Positions 1 to 7,025 of a stretch of 22,102 nucleotides of DNA are shown piece after piece. The notes below the pieces were generated by a model. The model was not told where the DNA came from and made no database searches. It saw only the letters and a list, made by a program, of their open reading frames with translations. Made by a program: the position numbers and the translations under genes. How positions within the stretch are numbered: the stretch's first letter is position 1; every line of letters starts with the position of its first letter. The stretch comes from a virus, in the IMG/VR virus record IMGVR_UViG_3300032296_003914, positions 1 through 22,102 of that record, one strand, 5' to 3'.

Positions 1-1136
1 CTAAGCATGTGGGTAGGACCATAATCTAAAAAATCTTCTCCTTCTGCAAGTATCCATTGAATAATATCCCCGTTATAAGGCATATTCTCATACGTAGACA
101 AAAATTGTCTATATGATAAAGACGGTCCTTCTACATTATAAGCATGAGATCTTGTAGCATCATAATAAGAACCATCATTTTGCAGACCTCCCATAGCAAG
201 TCCTGCTGATCTTACAGGATATATTGCTTCAAGTGCTTCAAGCTGATCTTGAGTCATTAAATATCCATACTTATCTATAATATCTGCAACTGTTAATATA
301 TCAATTTTACCAACCCAATTACCTTGAGAAATATATCTAGCGCTCGGAGATTTATGATAGAATGTAAGAAGAGGATTCCAAAGTTCCACTTCATAATCAT
401 CCTCATTCATTTTAAAATGCCAAAATTCCCTATCTGTAATAAGCATATCTCTAAAAGCCATATTCTCAAGTTCATACATATGGAATCTTTCATTATCAAC
501 TTTAAGTTGATGAGACGCCCATTCTTCTATTAAAGATCTGTAATCCTTTTTAAAAAATTGTTCTATTTCAGGAAGAGATTTTAAATTCTCAGGGTTAAGT
601 GCTTGCTGCGCTTCCTCAGATTCAGGGTCCATTCCCATCTGAATTAACTTTAAAACAATCTTTTGTTCAGCATCTGCTAAAAGAGCTTGTTCAATCATTC
701 CCCTTTTTTCTTCTAACATTTCATTATAGGACATATCATCAACCGCCCTAAACATTATTTTAGAAGCACGTTTTGAAAATTCTCCAGTTAAAACATTAAT
801 TACATTAGGAATAATAGGATAGTATTTAAGCTCAAGAGCAGATTGGTCTTCTTTTGTTAAAGTCTCAATAAGATCTGCATATTCATTATCTTCCTCAATT
901 ATATAGTCGGTTCTATCAATGATACCTTTAGCAAGTTTGTAGTTTTTTAAAAGTCTTCTAGAGTTTCTTCTAATTTGCTTTATACCCTGCCATTCTAACC
1001 AATCTAAATTCCAAGCTCCCCACTCCCCATCTTTCTCTTTGTTAGGAAGAAATTGTATAGGTTGGGTAAGCGTACCCATTTTATTATACGCCGTCTTCTT
1101 ACCTGCTTTTAAATCTAGTGCATTGTATACTTGCAT
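1..1136 (-). CDS. Portal protein, crAss-like (N-terminal part; runs off the window)
   Basis: An open frame starts with ATG at 1136 (MQVYNALDLKAGKKTAY...) and stays open to the left edge, giving about 378 residues without a stop. It lies directly after the terminase, the usual place of the portal in tailed phages. The N-terminal region is rich in helix-forming acidic and basic residues and includes stretches such as MFRAVDDMSYNEMLEEKRGM and WNPLLTFYHKSPSARYI, which I recognise as the style of crAss-like portal proteins; these are usually about 750-800 residues, so roughly half is present. The portal forms the dodecameric ring at the capsid vertex through which the terminase pumps DNA. Start choice: the preceding 37-residue ORF stops two bases upstream, suggesting translational coupling. 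The identification rests on context and memory of the family, not on a search. Confidence 0.82.
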   Translation of the reverse strand, partial: MQVYNALDLKAGKKTAYNKMGTLTQPIQFLPNKEKDGEWGAWNLDWLEWQGIKQIRRNSRRLLKNYKLAKGIIDRTDYIIEEDNEYADLIETLTKEDQSALELKYYPIIPNVINVLTGEFSKRASKIMFRAVDDMSYNEMLEEKRGMIEQALLADAEQKIVLKLIQMGMDPESEEAQQALNPENLKSLPEIEQFFKKDYRSLIEEWASHQLKVDNERFHMYELENMAFRDMLITDREFWHFKMNEDDYEVELWNPLLTFYHKSPSARYISQGNWVGKIDILTVADIIDKYGYLMTQDQLEALEAIYPVRSAGLAMGGLQNDGSYYDATRSHAYNVEGPSLSYRQFLSTYENMPYNGDIIQWILAEGEDFLDYGPTHML

Positions 1137-1138
1137 GA

Positions 1139-1252
1139 TTATTCGTTTATTAACTCATATACCACTTCTATTATAGGGAATGAGTATGTTGTATTTGTAA
1201 ATAAAAAAATACCAGCATCATCATCTGATATAGTTATTTCATATTCCATCAT
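1139..1252 (-). CDS. 37-residue linker ORF between terminase and portal
   Basis: A small ORF begins with ATGATGG, its first ATG overlapping the terminase stop codon by four bases (ATGA), and ends with TAA at 1139-1141, two bases before the portal ATG. The product begins MMEYEITISDDDAGIFLF and ends EVVYELINE: acidic, with no signal peptide and no recognised motif. The exact fit between two essential genes, with stop/start overlap on one side and a two-base gap on the other, is what supports it as a translated gene. It may be a minor structural or assembly protein, or merely a translation relay that carries ribosomes from terminase to portal. Function unknown. Confidence 0.6.
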   Translation of the reverse strand: MMEYEITISDDDAGIFLFTNTTYSFPIIEVVYELINE

Positions 1253-3447
1253 CTTATGTTTTTAAAAGGAACATTAGGCTTTGAAAAAGCACTCTGTTTA
1301 ACACGGGACCTTCCCAAATGCCTAAAAGGGTTCAATTTTAATTTATAACTTTTTTCTGGATTTACCAAGTTTTTGTTGTTAGTTTCGACTCTTTTTTGTA
1401 AACCCCTGTTTGATTGTTGCACTTTGGCAAAAGCTACAAGTGCGCAAAATGATACAAGTCTATCGACATTTAACCCATCCCTATAGTCTTTCATTTCTTT
1501 TAAAAGCATGGGATCTGGGATACGTTCTACACCATAAACAGTTTTAACAATTGTACCATCCGGAAGAGTCTCGTGATCAAGTTCTTCTTGTAAAAACTCT
1601 ACACCATAAGATAGAAGATTACCTTTAAAAAGTGTACCAACGTTTTTCCAACCATACTGTTGGAATACATTTCTATTAGCACCTAAGTCTTTAAGAAACA
1701 ATATCATATCTTTTGGTACAAGATAACGCTGTTTCTTTTTACTAATCATGTATTGTATAAATAGAGCTACGTTATTTTCAACAACAGTCCAGGCGTTATA
1801 CCACTCAATCATGATCTCAAGACGTTCATGAGTTTTATTAATATCATCAAATCTACCGCACCAACTTGCTACTATTTTATCACGTTCTATTTCATTTTTA
1901 ACTTTTCCATCTCCATCATCTGTAATGACCTCAACAGAATTTTTTAAAATATAAATAGAACATAGTGATTCAGATGTTGTTGTTTTGCCTTCCCCCACTG
2001 GATCTATAGATGCATAATACATTCCAAATGTAGGATCTTTTACAGGACGTTCATAAATACATATCACTCCTTCTTTATCTTCTGTATTTTTCTTAATTGG
2101 AAACTCGGATATAGGAAGTTTTCTTGATGCTGTAGCTATAATTTTTCCTTCTGAGTTTTTAGAAAGATCAATATATTCAACTGAATATTCCTTATCACTA
2201 ATTCTTTGAAGTTGTTTACTTACAAGATGAGATGGAAATACACTCACCTTTCTTGTAGCAAATGCTTCTTCTATGTTTCGCGGATGCTGAGATATTGTAA
2301 GCTGGTAAGCTTCAGGGTTAAGTTTTTTCTTTGCTTGTTCAAACTCTCTATCCAAAGCTTCCAAAGCTTCTTCCACTTTAGAATTACCATACTCATCTAT
2401 GTATGGTGGCATACTCCATTGTTCAGGAATAAAAAGACCTGTTAAACCTATAGTACCATCACCATCTAAAAGATTACTTTCAACACCAAAGAATCCATTC
2501 TCATCTGGATTAAGAATATATTCTTTCATAGGTTCACACTGATCAAGATCACCCACTGAACCTGCTGCTATAAACTGACCAGTGATGATATGACCTGATT
2601 TAAGTGCAGGTTTCATAAACCCATATGTATCATCCATCTTAGGAGCAATACCAGCTTCTTCATGAAAAAAGTAAGTTACAGGTCCCCCCACACCATGGGT
2701 AGGATCTTTCTCAAAAGAATAAAGATTAATAGTAGATTTATTACCCTTGTAAGTATCTCTACCATTAATCCTCACTTTAATTTGTTGTTGCCATGCCCCC
2801 ACCTTATCAGGTTCAGCCGGTCTATACCATGCTGTATGTTCATTTAAGAAGTTCTTATACTCATTTAAAAACTTCCAAGAACCTTTTTCATTAATATAGT
2901 CTTTAAGACTAGCTCCTATTTTTAATACAGCACCGTCCTCAAACCAATACTGGTTAATAAGTTTTGCCATATGAAAATAGGAAGATGCTATCTGACGTTT
3001 CTTTAAAATAATAGCATGCTTATAGTTAAGTTCTGCTAAGTGTTCATAAAGAGCCATGTGGTATTGCGCGTCACGTACCTTTGCAAAATCGAAGCGCTTT
3101 TCCTCCTTATCATAGATAGGAAGAAAATTAAGCCACATATAATAATCACGACTGATATACCAAGTATTATTTTTAGAATGTACAATAATACCTTTACGAC
3201 ATTTATTTTTTTGGTCATCCCAGTAGGTTATAAAGTCTTTAGTTTTATTAGGGGCGTCGCAGTAATATCCTTGCTTTTGAAACTTACGTGCTTCTGTATT
3301 AAATATACGTGTAGTTTCATCAAAGTTGTACGTACCAGGTTCTTTAAAAATAGATTTTAAAAAGTCTCTAAACTCTTCTCTTGTTTTAAAAAAAGTAGTT
3401 GACCATTCCCCATCTTTATATGTAGGTATTTCTGTAAAATTATCCAT
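1249..3447 (-). CDS. Terminase large subunit (DNA-packaging ATPase/nuclease)
   Basis: 732 residues, the size typical of crAss-like TerL. The N-terminal half looks like the packaging ATPase: a divergent Walker A region around residues 148-160 (LKKRQIASSYFHM), a Walker B with catalytic acidic residues at about 258-264 (TYFFHEEAG) and a coupling-motif candidate at about 288-298 (ITGQFIAAGS). The C-terminal half looks like the RNase H-fold nuclease: first acidic residue in YYASIDPVGEG (D482), second in VVENNVALF (E557) and third in GLNVDRLVS (D662), the spacing expected for three metal-binding acids. The enzyme powers DNA translocation into the prohead through the portal and cuts the concatemer. 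Its start overlaps the 81-residue gene upstream by eight bases and its stop overlaps the 37-residue ORF, so it is part of one leftward operon. The deviant Walker A lacks a classical GxxGxGK[ST]. Confidence 0.93.
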   Translation of the reverse strand: MDNFTEIPTYKDGEWSTTFFKTREEFRDFLKSIFKEPGTYNFDETTRIFNTEARKFQKQGYYCDAPNKTKDFITYWDDQKNKCRKGIIVHSKNNTWYISRDYYMWLNFLPIYDKEEKRFDFAKVRDAQYHMALYEHLAELNYKHAIILKKRQIASSYFHMAKLINQYWFEDGAVLKIGASLKDYINEKGSWKFLNEYKNFLNEHTAWYRPAEPDKVGAWQQQIKVRINGRDTYKGNKSTINLYSFEKDPTHGVGGPVTYFFHEEAGIAPKMDDTYGFMKPALKSGHIITGQFIAAGSVGDLDQCEPMKEYILNPDENGFFGVESNLLDGDGTIGLTGLFIPEQWSMPPYIDEYGNSKVEEALEALDREFEQAKKKLNPEAYQLTISQHPRNIEEAFATRKVSVFPSHLVSKQLQRISDKEYSVEYIDLSKNSEGKIIATASRKLPISEFPIKKNTEDKEGVICIYERPVKDPTFGMYYASIDPVGEGKTTTSESLCSIYILKNSVEVITDDGDGKVKNEIERDKIVASWCGRFDDINKTHERLEIMIEWYNAWTVVENNVALFIQYMISKKKQRYLVPKDMILFLKDLGANRNVFQQYGWKNVGTLFKGNLLSYGVEFLQEELDHETLPDGTIVKTVYGVERIPDPMLLKEMKDYRDGLNVDRLVSFCALVAFAKVQQSNRGLQKRVETNNKNLVNPEKSYKLKLNPFRHLGRSRVKQSAFSKPNVPFKNIR

Positions 3448-3685
3448 TTATTATTTTTTCTACTTCTTCAGCGTCCCCCTTAAGTCTGTATAAAAGTTCT
3501 TTTAAATCAGAAATATTTTTACTTTTTAAACATCTTTTGCAATCTTGCTTACTCCAGTATTGATTATAATCATCTCTGTGAATAGCTACCCATAACTCTG
3601 TAAAAGGATTATAATGAAACACCCAATTAAACATAAACCCATTTCCAATAGATGTTGTTTCTAAATTTTGATAAGTTTCTTGCAT
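3440..3685 (-). CDS. Conserved-type 81-residue phage protein upstream of terminase
   Basis: Begins MQETYQNLETTSIGNGFMF and contains the aromatic stretch FNWVFHYNPFTELWVAIHRDDYNQYW followed by CKRCLKSKNISDLKELLYRL. The pattern 'FHYNP-TELW-A-HRDDYNxYW' followed by a 'S-xx-I-L-L' helix resembles small hypothetical proteins that I associate with many Bacteroidota phages, but no function is known to me. There is no signal peptide or membrane segment. It overlaps the terminase start by eight bases and lies five bases after the stop-start junction with the secreted-protein gene, so it belongs to the same transcript. It has two cysteines (CKRC) that could bind a metal, but a single CxxC is weak evidence. 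Confidence 0.75.
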   Translation of the reverse strand: MQETYQNLETTSIGNGFMFNWVFHYNPFTELWVAIHRDDYNQYWSKQDCKRCLKSKNISDLKELLYRLKGDAEEVEKIING

Positions 3686-3690
3686 AATAT

Positions 3691-4320
3691 TTATTTTACA
3701 ATTTTAAATAAATAAGTGTTATATATTTTATTTTCTGTCACCACTTTAATAAAGTTAATTCCTTTTTTTAAATATGGAAATAAATTTATTTCATTTTGTT
3801 TATAAACATAACTTTTTTGATAAAATAGTTTATTTCCAATAATATCATAAACATATATAAATTGAAGATGAGGAACTGTAAATTTACTTATTAAAACGTT
3901 ATTAATTAACACCACTTGATCTGTTACATTATAATTTGTAATTATTACACGTGGTGTTTCTAACAATGATAAAACGGTTAGAGTTATTTTTATTTCAAGC
4001 CACCCCATATCAGGATTAGAAATACAAAACGTCTCTGCTTTTGCTCTAAATAATATTTCTACTCCCTGAGATCTTGGTACAAATATCCATACAGAATCTT
4101 TTGACTGTACTACTACATCAACAGCAGGATCTTGATCCGCTTTAGTTCTTATTCTAGCTTCACAATTTTGTTTATTTATTACAGAAAATATATATTGTCC
4201 ATTAGAATAACCAATCACTTTAACAATAATAACATTGTTTTCAAAGTATTGACCACCATTTTGAGAATATCCTAGTATTGAAAACAGGAGTAATATTAAT
4301 ATTGTTAATATTTTTTTCAT
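3691..4320 (-). CDS. Secreted protein with a type IX secretion (T9SS)-like C-terminal sorting domain
   Basis: 209 residues from MKKILTILILLLFSILGYSQ, a clear Sec signal peptide with cleavage expected after the SQ region; a longer frame upstream reads through the tRNA-Cys gene and is rejected. The middle (about residues 25-130) is probably beta-rich with no family I recognise. The last ~55 residues have the form of the Bacteroidota T9SS type A sorting tail: IYVYDIIGNKLFYQK, then a NEINLF strand, then LKKGINFIKVVTENKIYNTYLFKIVK, matching the 'vyDilGk...l...i.ls.lkkGiYilkv....ki.k.Kivk' pattern. This suggests export to the host cell surface through the host secretion system, i.e. a lysogeny-independent 'moron' acting on the host envelope (superinfection exclusion or adhesion are possible roles). 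It lies between the tRNA pair and the terminase operon. Confidence 0.68.
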   Translation of the reverse strand: MKKILTILILLLFSILGYSQNGGQYFENNVIIVKVIGYSNGQYIFSVINKQNCEARIRTKADQDPAVDVVVQSKDSVWIFVPRSQGVEILFRAKAETFCISNPDMGWLEIKITLTVLSLLETPRVIITNYNVTDQVVLINNVLISKFTVPHLQFIYVYDIIGNKLFYQKSYVYKQNEINLFPYLKKGINFIKVVTENKIYNTYLFKIVK

Positions 4321-4330
4321 ACATTTTTTG

Positions 4331-4403
4331 AGGTGGATACAAGATTCGAACTTGTGCATAAAGCTTTTGCAGAGCCTTGCCTTACCACCTTGGCTAATCC
4401 ACC
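4331..4403 (-). tRNA. tRNA-Cys (GCA)
   Basis: A complete cloverleaf of 73 nt on the minus strand: acceptor GGTGGAT/ATCCACC, a three-pair D stem GCC/GGC with GG in the loop, anticodon stem AGGCT/AGCTT (one G-U), loop CTGCAAA giving anticodon GCA, and T arm ACAAG-TTCGAAT-CTTGT. The discriminator base is U, the known identity base of bacterial tRNA-Cys, which supports the call. No CCA is encoded. It is three bases downstream of the long-arm tRNA, so both are probably cut from one leftward transcript, and it ends 10 bases before the secreted-protein start. Confidence 0.93.
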
Positions 4404-4406
4404 ATG

Positions 4407-4512
4407 CTGTAGGGGTAGGAGTCGAACCTACACTCATGTCACAATGATTTATAAATTAGTGACATGAACCATCGAGACAAGATGGCGTGTCTGCCTTTTT
4501 CACCACCCTACA
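4407..4512 (-). tRNA. Atypical long-variable-arm tRNA, Leu-like body with GUC anticodon
   Basis: A 106-nt cloverleaf: acceptor TGTAGGG/CCCTACA (7 perfect pairs), U8-G9, D arm GTG...CAC with GG in the loop (sequence very like bacterial tRNA-Leu: TGGTG...GGCAGACACG), anticodon stem CCATC/GATGG, loop TTGTCTC, T arm GTAGG-TTCGACT-CCTAC, discriminator G. The variable region is about 37 nt, including a 9-bp perfect stem TCATGTCAC/GTGACATGA; class II tRNAs normally have a shorter arm. The anticodon reads GUC, an Asp anticodon, yet tRNA-Asp has no long arm, and positions 37 and 38 are pyrimidines, which is very rare. G73 is a serine-type, not leucine-type, discriminator. It may be a degenerate gene, a mischarging tRNA, or have a non-translational role. 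Confidence 0.75.
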
Positions 4513-4656
4513 ATTTGCAACTTATTTCTCATGTCAGTGGGGAAGTTGCCAAACCCATCCAGCTTACGGTCTGGCTCTCCTGGGGCAGCTGTGCAAGACA
4601 TGAAGTCTATTCTGAGAGCTGTGAGAGGAACTACGATCTAGTGGCCTACTAGCACA
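4513..4656. other. Gene-free, hairpin-rich gap between glycosyltransferase and tRNAs
   Basis: About 144 bases between the glycosyltransferase stop and the tRNA pair. No credible CDS. On either strand it can form several stems: GCAACTT/AAGTTGC (4516-4550), AGAC/GTCT, GCTCTC/GAGAGC and CTAGT/ACTAG near 4638-4652. It is noticeably richer in G+C than the coding DNA around it. It might be the leader or a precursor of the tRNA transcript, or an independent structured RNA. The nonamer TGACATGAG (minus strand) occurs both here and in the long variable arm of the neighbouring tRNA. Confidence 0.4.
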
Positions 4657-5715
4657 TTATCTTACTAAAAAATTACTCCATATTTTTTCAGACTTTTTGG
4701 AATAAATTTTTAAATTACTTTTATTAAATAATACATTTGTTGAGTATTGATTATAAGCTCTACTTAAAATTTTACTAATGTCATCGCTATTAGTGGGATT
4801 TGCGGTAAAAAACCTACTCATCCATGGAATTTCTTTTGAGCTAATTACAGGTACACCTTGACTGATAAAATCAGCTGCTACAATATTAAATGTTTCTGAA
4901 AAAGAAACCTGCATACCAAGATCCATTTGTCCACATAATTCTAAAAATTCTTCTCTTGGCATCCACTCATGTTCAACAAGGTGATGACCTTTATCTGATA
5001 TAGTGTTAAAAAATGCTTTTAAATTATTGTAAACCGACTGTCCATTTTGTTCAATTCTACCGGTATTAATATGAAAACGCAATTTTTTATTTATTGAATT
5101 TGCAAATTTAAGAGCAGCAATAGCTTGAGTCATATGATTTTTAAGAGGTCTGATAGCACCAAAACAACCAACATTAATATACTCGTCTTTGGAATTAGGT
5201 CTTTTTGTAGATTTAAATACTTTAGGGTAGTAGTTGGGAAGATCAATAATTTTATTTTGTTCTCTTTCAGGTGTTAATGAATACCTACCTTTTACATAAA
5301 ATTTTAATTCTTTATTCATTTGTTTAGCATTAGTTGCTACATACACTTTTGATTTGGTAGTGTATTGAGCTATCCAATCAAATGCAACACCTTCATTAGC
5401 TAAGAATGGTGTATTACTATGAATACGCACAATCCACTTAACATTTGGATGTAATTGATTTAATACATTAAATTTTTCAGGGACCACCCATAATCCCTCA
5501 ATAATTACATGTGTAGGATTAAATAAAGCTACTTCTCTATCAATATCATTATTATCTACAACAACGACAAGTTTAGAAGGAACACCTTTTTTTGCTAGCA
5601 TATCTTTTACAAAAGTTGCAGAATTGTAAAGACCTGTTGCAAGTCCTTCATTAGAATAATGTTCTTGATTGTAATCGTGTCTCCTTTTTAAAATAAATAA
5701 TACTCTTTTTTTCAT
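4657..5715 (-). CDS. GT-B fold glycosyltransferase (GT4-like)
   Basis: 352 residues from MKKRVLFILKRRHDYNQ; an in-frame ATG 12 codons upstream would overlap the lipoprotein gene and is less likely. The N-terminal part begins with a Rossmann strand VLFILKRR and has the 'NSATFVKDMLAKKGVPSKLVVV' helix-strand pattern of GT-B acceptor domains. The C-terminal part carries NVGCFGAIRPLKNHMTQAIAA (a typical post-linker strand and loop) and the nucleotide-sugar signature SETFNIVAADFISQGVPVI, where an acidic residue, hydrophobic helix and GVPVI strand are diagnostic of GT4-type enzymes. It would transfer a sugar from an activated donor, acceptor unknown; phage enzymes of this type modify DNA, virion proteins or host surface glycans. 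It lies inside the structural operon, 14 bases after the small lipoprotein gene. Confidence 0.82.
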   Translation of the reverse strand: MKKRVLFILKRRHDYNQEHYSNEGLATGLYNSATFVKDMLAKKGVPSKLVVVVDNNDIDREVALFNPTHVIIEGLWVVPEKFNVLNQLHPNVKWIVRIHSNTPFLANEGVAFDWIAQYTTKSKVYVATNAKQMNKELKFYVKGRYSLTPEREQNKIIDLPNYYPKVFKSTKRPNSKDEYINVGCFGAIRPLKNHMTQAIAALKFANSINKKLRFHINTGRIEQNGQSVYNNLKAFFNTISDKGHHLVEHEWMPREEFLELCGQMDLGMQVSFSETFNIVAADFISQGVPVISSKEIPWMSRFFTANPTNSDDISKILSRAYNQYSTNVLFNKSNLKIYSKKSEKIWSNFLVR

Positions 5716-5728
5716 TTTATGTTTGTTT

Positions 5729-5854
5729 TTATTTAAGCGAGTTTTTACCACATCTTTGCGATTTTGATGCAGCTTGATAAGGTGTAAGTGTTCTATTGCA
5801 TGAATAAAACAACATTGTGATTATCACAAATAATATTAATTTTTTATTGATCAT
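5729..5854 (-). CDS. 41-residue lipoprotein
   Basis: Reads MINKKLILFVIITMLFYSC and then a short tail NRTLTPYQAASKSQRCGKNSLK. The first 15 residues are a positively charged and hydrophobic signal, ending in a lipobox-like FYSC whose Cys would be lipidated by the host. The tail with LTPYQAA...RCG resembles very small lipoproteins that I remember from Bacteroidota genomes, whose role is unknown. The start overlaps the end of the preceding gene by 11 bases, typical of the tight spacing in this operon, and the stop is 14 bases before the glycosyltransferase start. Possible moron acting at the host envelope, alongside the secreted T9SS-like protein. Confidence 0.65.
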   Translation of the reverse strand: MINKKLILFVIITMLFYSCNRTLTPYQAASKSQRCGKNSLK

Positions 5855-6356
5855 ATGCTAAGTTTTGTCCTCCTCTTACTGTTGATTGTTGCTCTTCCTC
5901 CAAATCTCTGAGCGTACCTTTAAAACTTTGACGTATAGCTTCAAATTTCGATGCTGCATTGACCAACGCAGTAATATTCCCATCTCTACCATGCTCAATT
6001 TCTGTTGTCTCCATGTATTTCGCAAGACGATCTAACATACTCTTAATGCCCGCGTAAGCTCTATACGTTGGTGTTTCGTACATTTTCCTACACATTTTGA
6101 GACCTTGTACAATAAGATCCTCATCAGTAGAAAAGTCAACATCAATTTCTTTAAGAATAAGTTCTTCTTTTTCATGTTCTGGTACATCAAAAAACGGGTT
6201 TACATCTGGACTAGGACAAGTCATATAAAACAGATAGGCATATATTTTTAAATGGTCTTCAGGAAATTCATCCATAATATCTTTTAAAAACTTAAGCGTA
6301 TAGCAATGTTCTGTAGGAATTATCTTTGCATTCTGTATATCAAATAGTCTTACCAT
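5844..6356 (-). CDS. Uncharacterised crAss-like operon protein, 170 residues
   Basis: Begins MVRLFDIQNAKIIPTEHCYTL. Largely helical and acidic with no signal peptide or membrane segment; features visible are a helix rich in M/Y/F (LKIYAYLFYMTCPSPDVNPF), a central region DVDFSTDEDLIVQGLKMCRKMYE, and a C-terminal helix with AASKFEAIRQSFKGTLRDLEEEQQ. I recall proteins of this pattern in the conserved morphogenesis block of crAss-like phages but know no function. It overlaps the preceding gene by 17 bases and the lipoprotein by 11, so it is translated from the same mRNA. A virion or assembly role is inferred from position only. Confidence 0.75.
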   Translation of the reverse strand: MVRLFDIQNAKIIPTEHCYTLKFLKDIMDEFPEDHLKIYAYLFYMTCPSPDVNPFFDVPEHEKEELILKEIDVDFSTDEDLIVQGLKMCRKMYETPTYRAYAGIKSMLDRLAKYMETTEIEHGRDGNITALVNAASKFEAIRQSFKGTLRDLEEEQQSTVRGGQNLAYDQ

Positions 6357-6657
6357 CTTCTTTTCCTTTTAAAAAGTCCATATTATATGTAGCTCCCTTA
6401 CCCCATCTACTACCTTTTCTGGGTTTCCAATCTTCAGGTATTACAGGAACTAAAGGTTCTCCTTCTGTAGGATTACCATAAATTATTAAATCATTTTGAT
6501 CAACGGTACGTACCATTCCTGTCTCATATATACGTACAACAAACTGAGGGTTTGATGTTACACTACCGCCAAACATAAACATAACAAGGCATTCTCCAAG
6601 CTGTTTTGCATACCCATCAAAAGGATTATGTATTTCATGTATTGTTTGTGTTATCAT
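6340..6657 (-). CDS. Uncharacterised 105-residue operon protein
   Basis: Begins MITQTIHEIHNPFDGYAKQL. It has a beta-rich central stretch (CLVMFMFGGSVTSNPQFVVRIYETGMVRTV) and a C-terminal part rich in G, K and P (PEDWKPRKGSRWGKGATYNMDFLKG). No membrane segment or signal. The gene overlaps its upstream neighbour by four bases (ATGA-type) and its downstream neighbour by 17 bases. Position inside the packaging/virion operon is the only clue to function; an assembly factor is possible. Confidence 0.72.
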   Translation of the reverse strand: MITQTIHEIHNPFDGYAKQLGECLVMFMFGGSVTSNPQFVVRIYETGMVRTVDQNDLIIYGNPTEGEPLVPVIPEDWKPRKGSRWGKGATYNMDFLKGKEDGKTI

Positions 6658-7025
6658 ACAGAATATAAAATTGATAAAGATTGAAATCTACCAGCTGCAT
6701 CAAACATCTCAGTAATTGTTCCTGGTTCTTTACGTCTAGCATATTCTTTTTCAAGTTGAGAACAACTATGTAAAAGCTCTGATATGAGTTTGAGCTCTTC
6801 ATCATTCACTTTATCTTTAAGATGTTTTAATACATCTTCTGATAAAGCCCACATTGTAGCACATCTACCTTGCGGATAAATATCTTGCGATAAGTCTTTT
6901 GCAGCTTCGACTAAAAGTTCTGACATTTGAAAATATAGTTTTGATATATTTTCTCTCTTTTTTATATCAGTTTCTTTTTTGTGCTGAACTATTTTTACCA
7001 GCATTTTAATTAAATCAAACCACAT
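6654..7025 (-). CDS. Uncharacterised all-helical 123-residue protein
   Basis: Begins MWFDLIKMLVKIVQHKKETD, with an alternative start at Met8. Predicted all-helical: an amphipathic N-terminal helix, then ENISKLYFQMSELLVEAAKDL, a GRCATMWALSEDVLKHLKDK helix and SELLHSCSQLEKEYARRKEP. The hydrophobic/charged pattern resembles helical effector or regulatory proteins more than structural ones, but I recognise no family. The start lies inside the last codons of the nuclease gene (11-base overlap), so it is probably translationally coupled to it; the nuclease pairing could mean a functional partner. Confidence 0.65.
   Translation of the reverse strand: MWFDLIKMLVKIVQHKKETDIKKRENISKLYFQMSELLVEAAKDLSQDIYPQGRCATMWALSEDVLKHLKDKVNDEELKLISELLHSCSQLEKEYARRKEPGTITEMFDAAGRFQSLSILYSV

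Noticed and set aside
4321-4437. Upstream extension of the secreted protein beginning MSVGSTPTPTAWW
   Set aside because: It reads through the tRNA-Cys gene; the signal-peptide Met at 4320 is the natural start.
4464-4652. Rightward 62-codon frame across the long-arm tRNA and the gap
   Set aside because: It runs antisense through a tRNA gene and has no protein-like composition.
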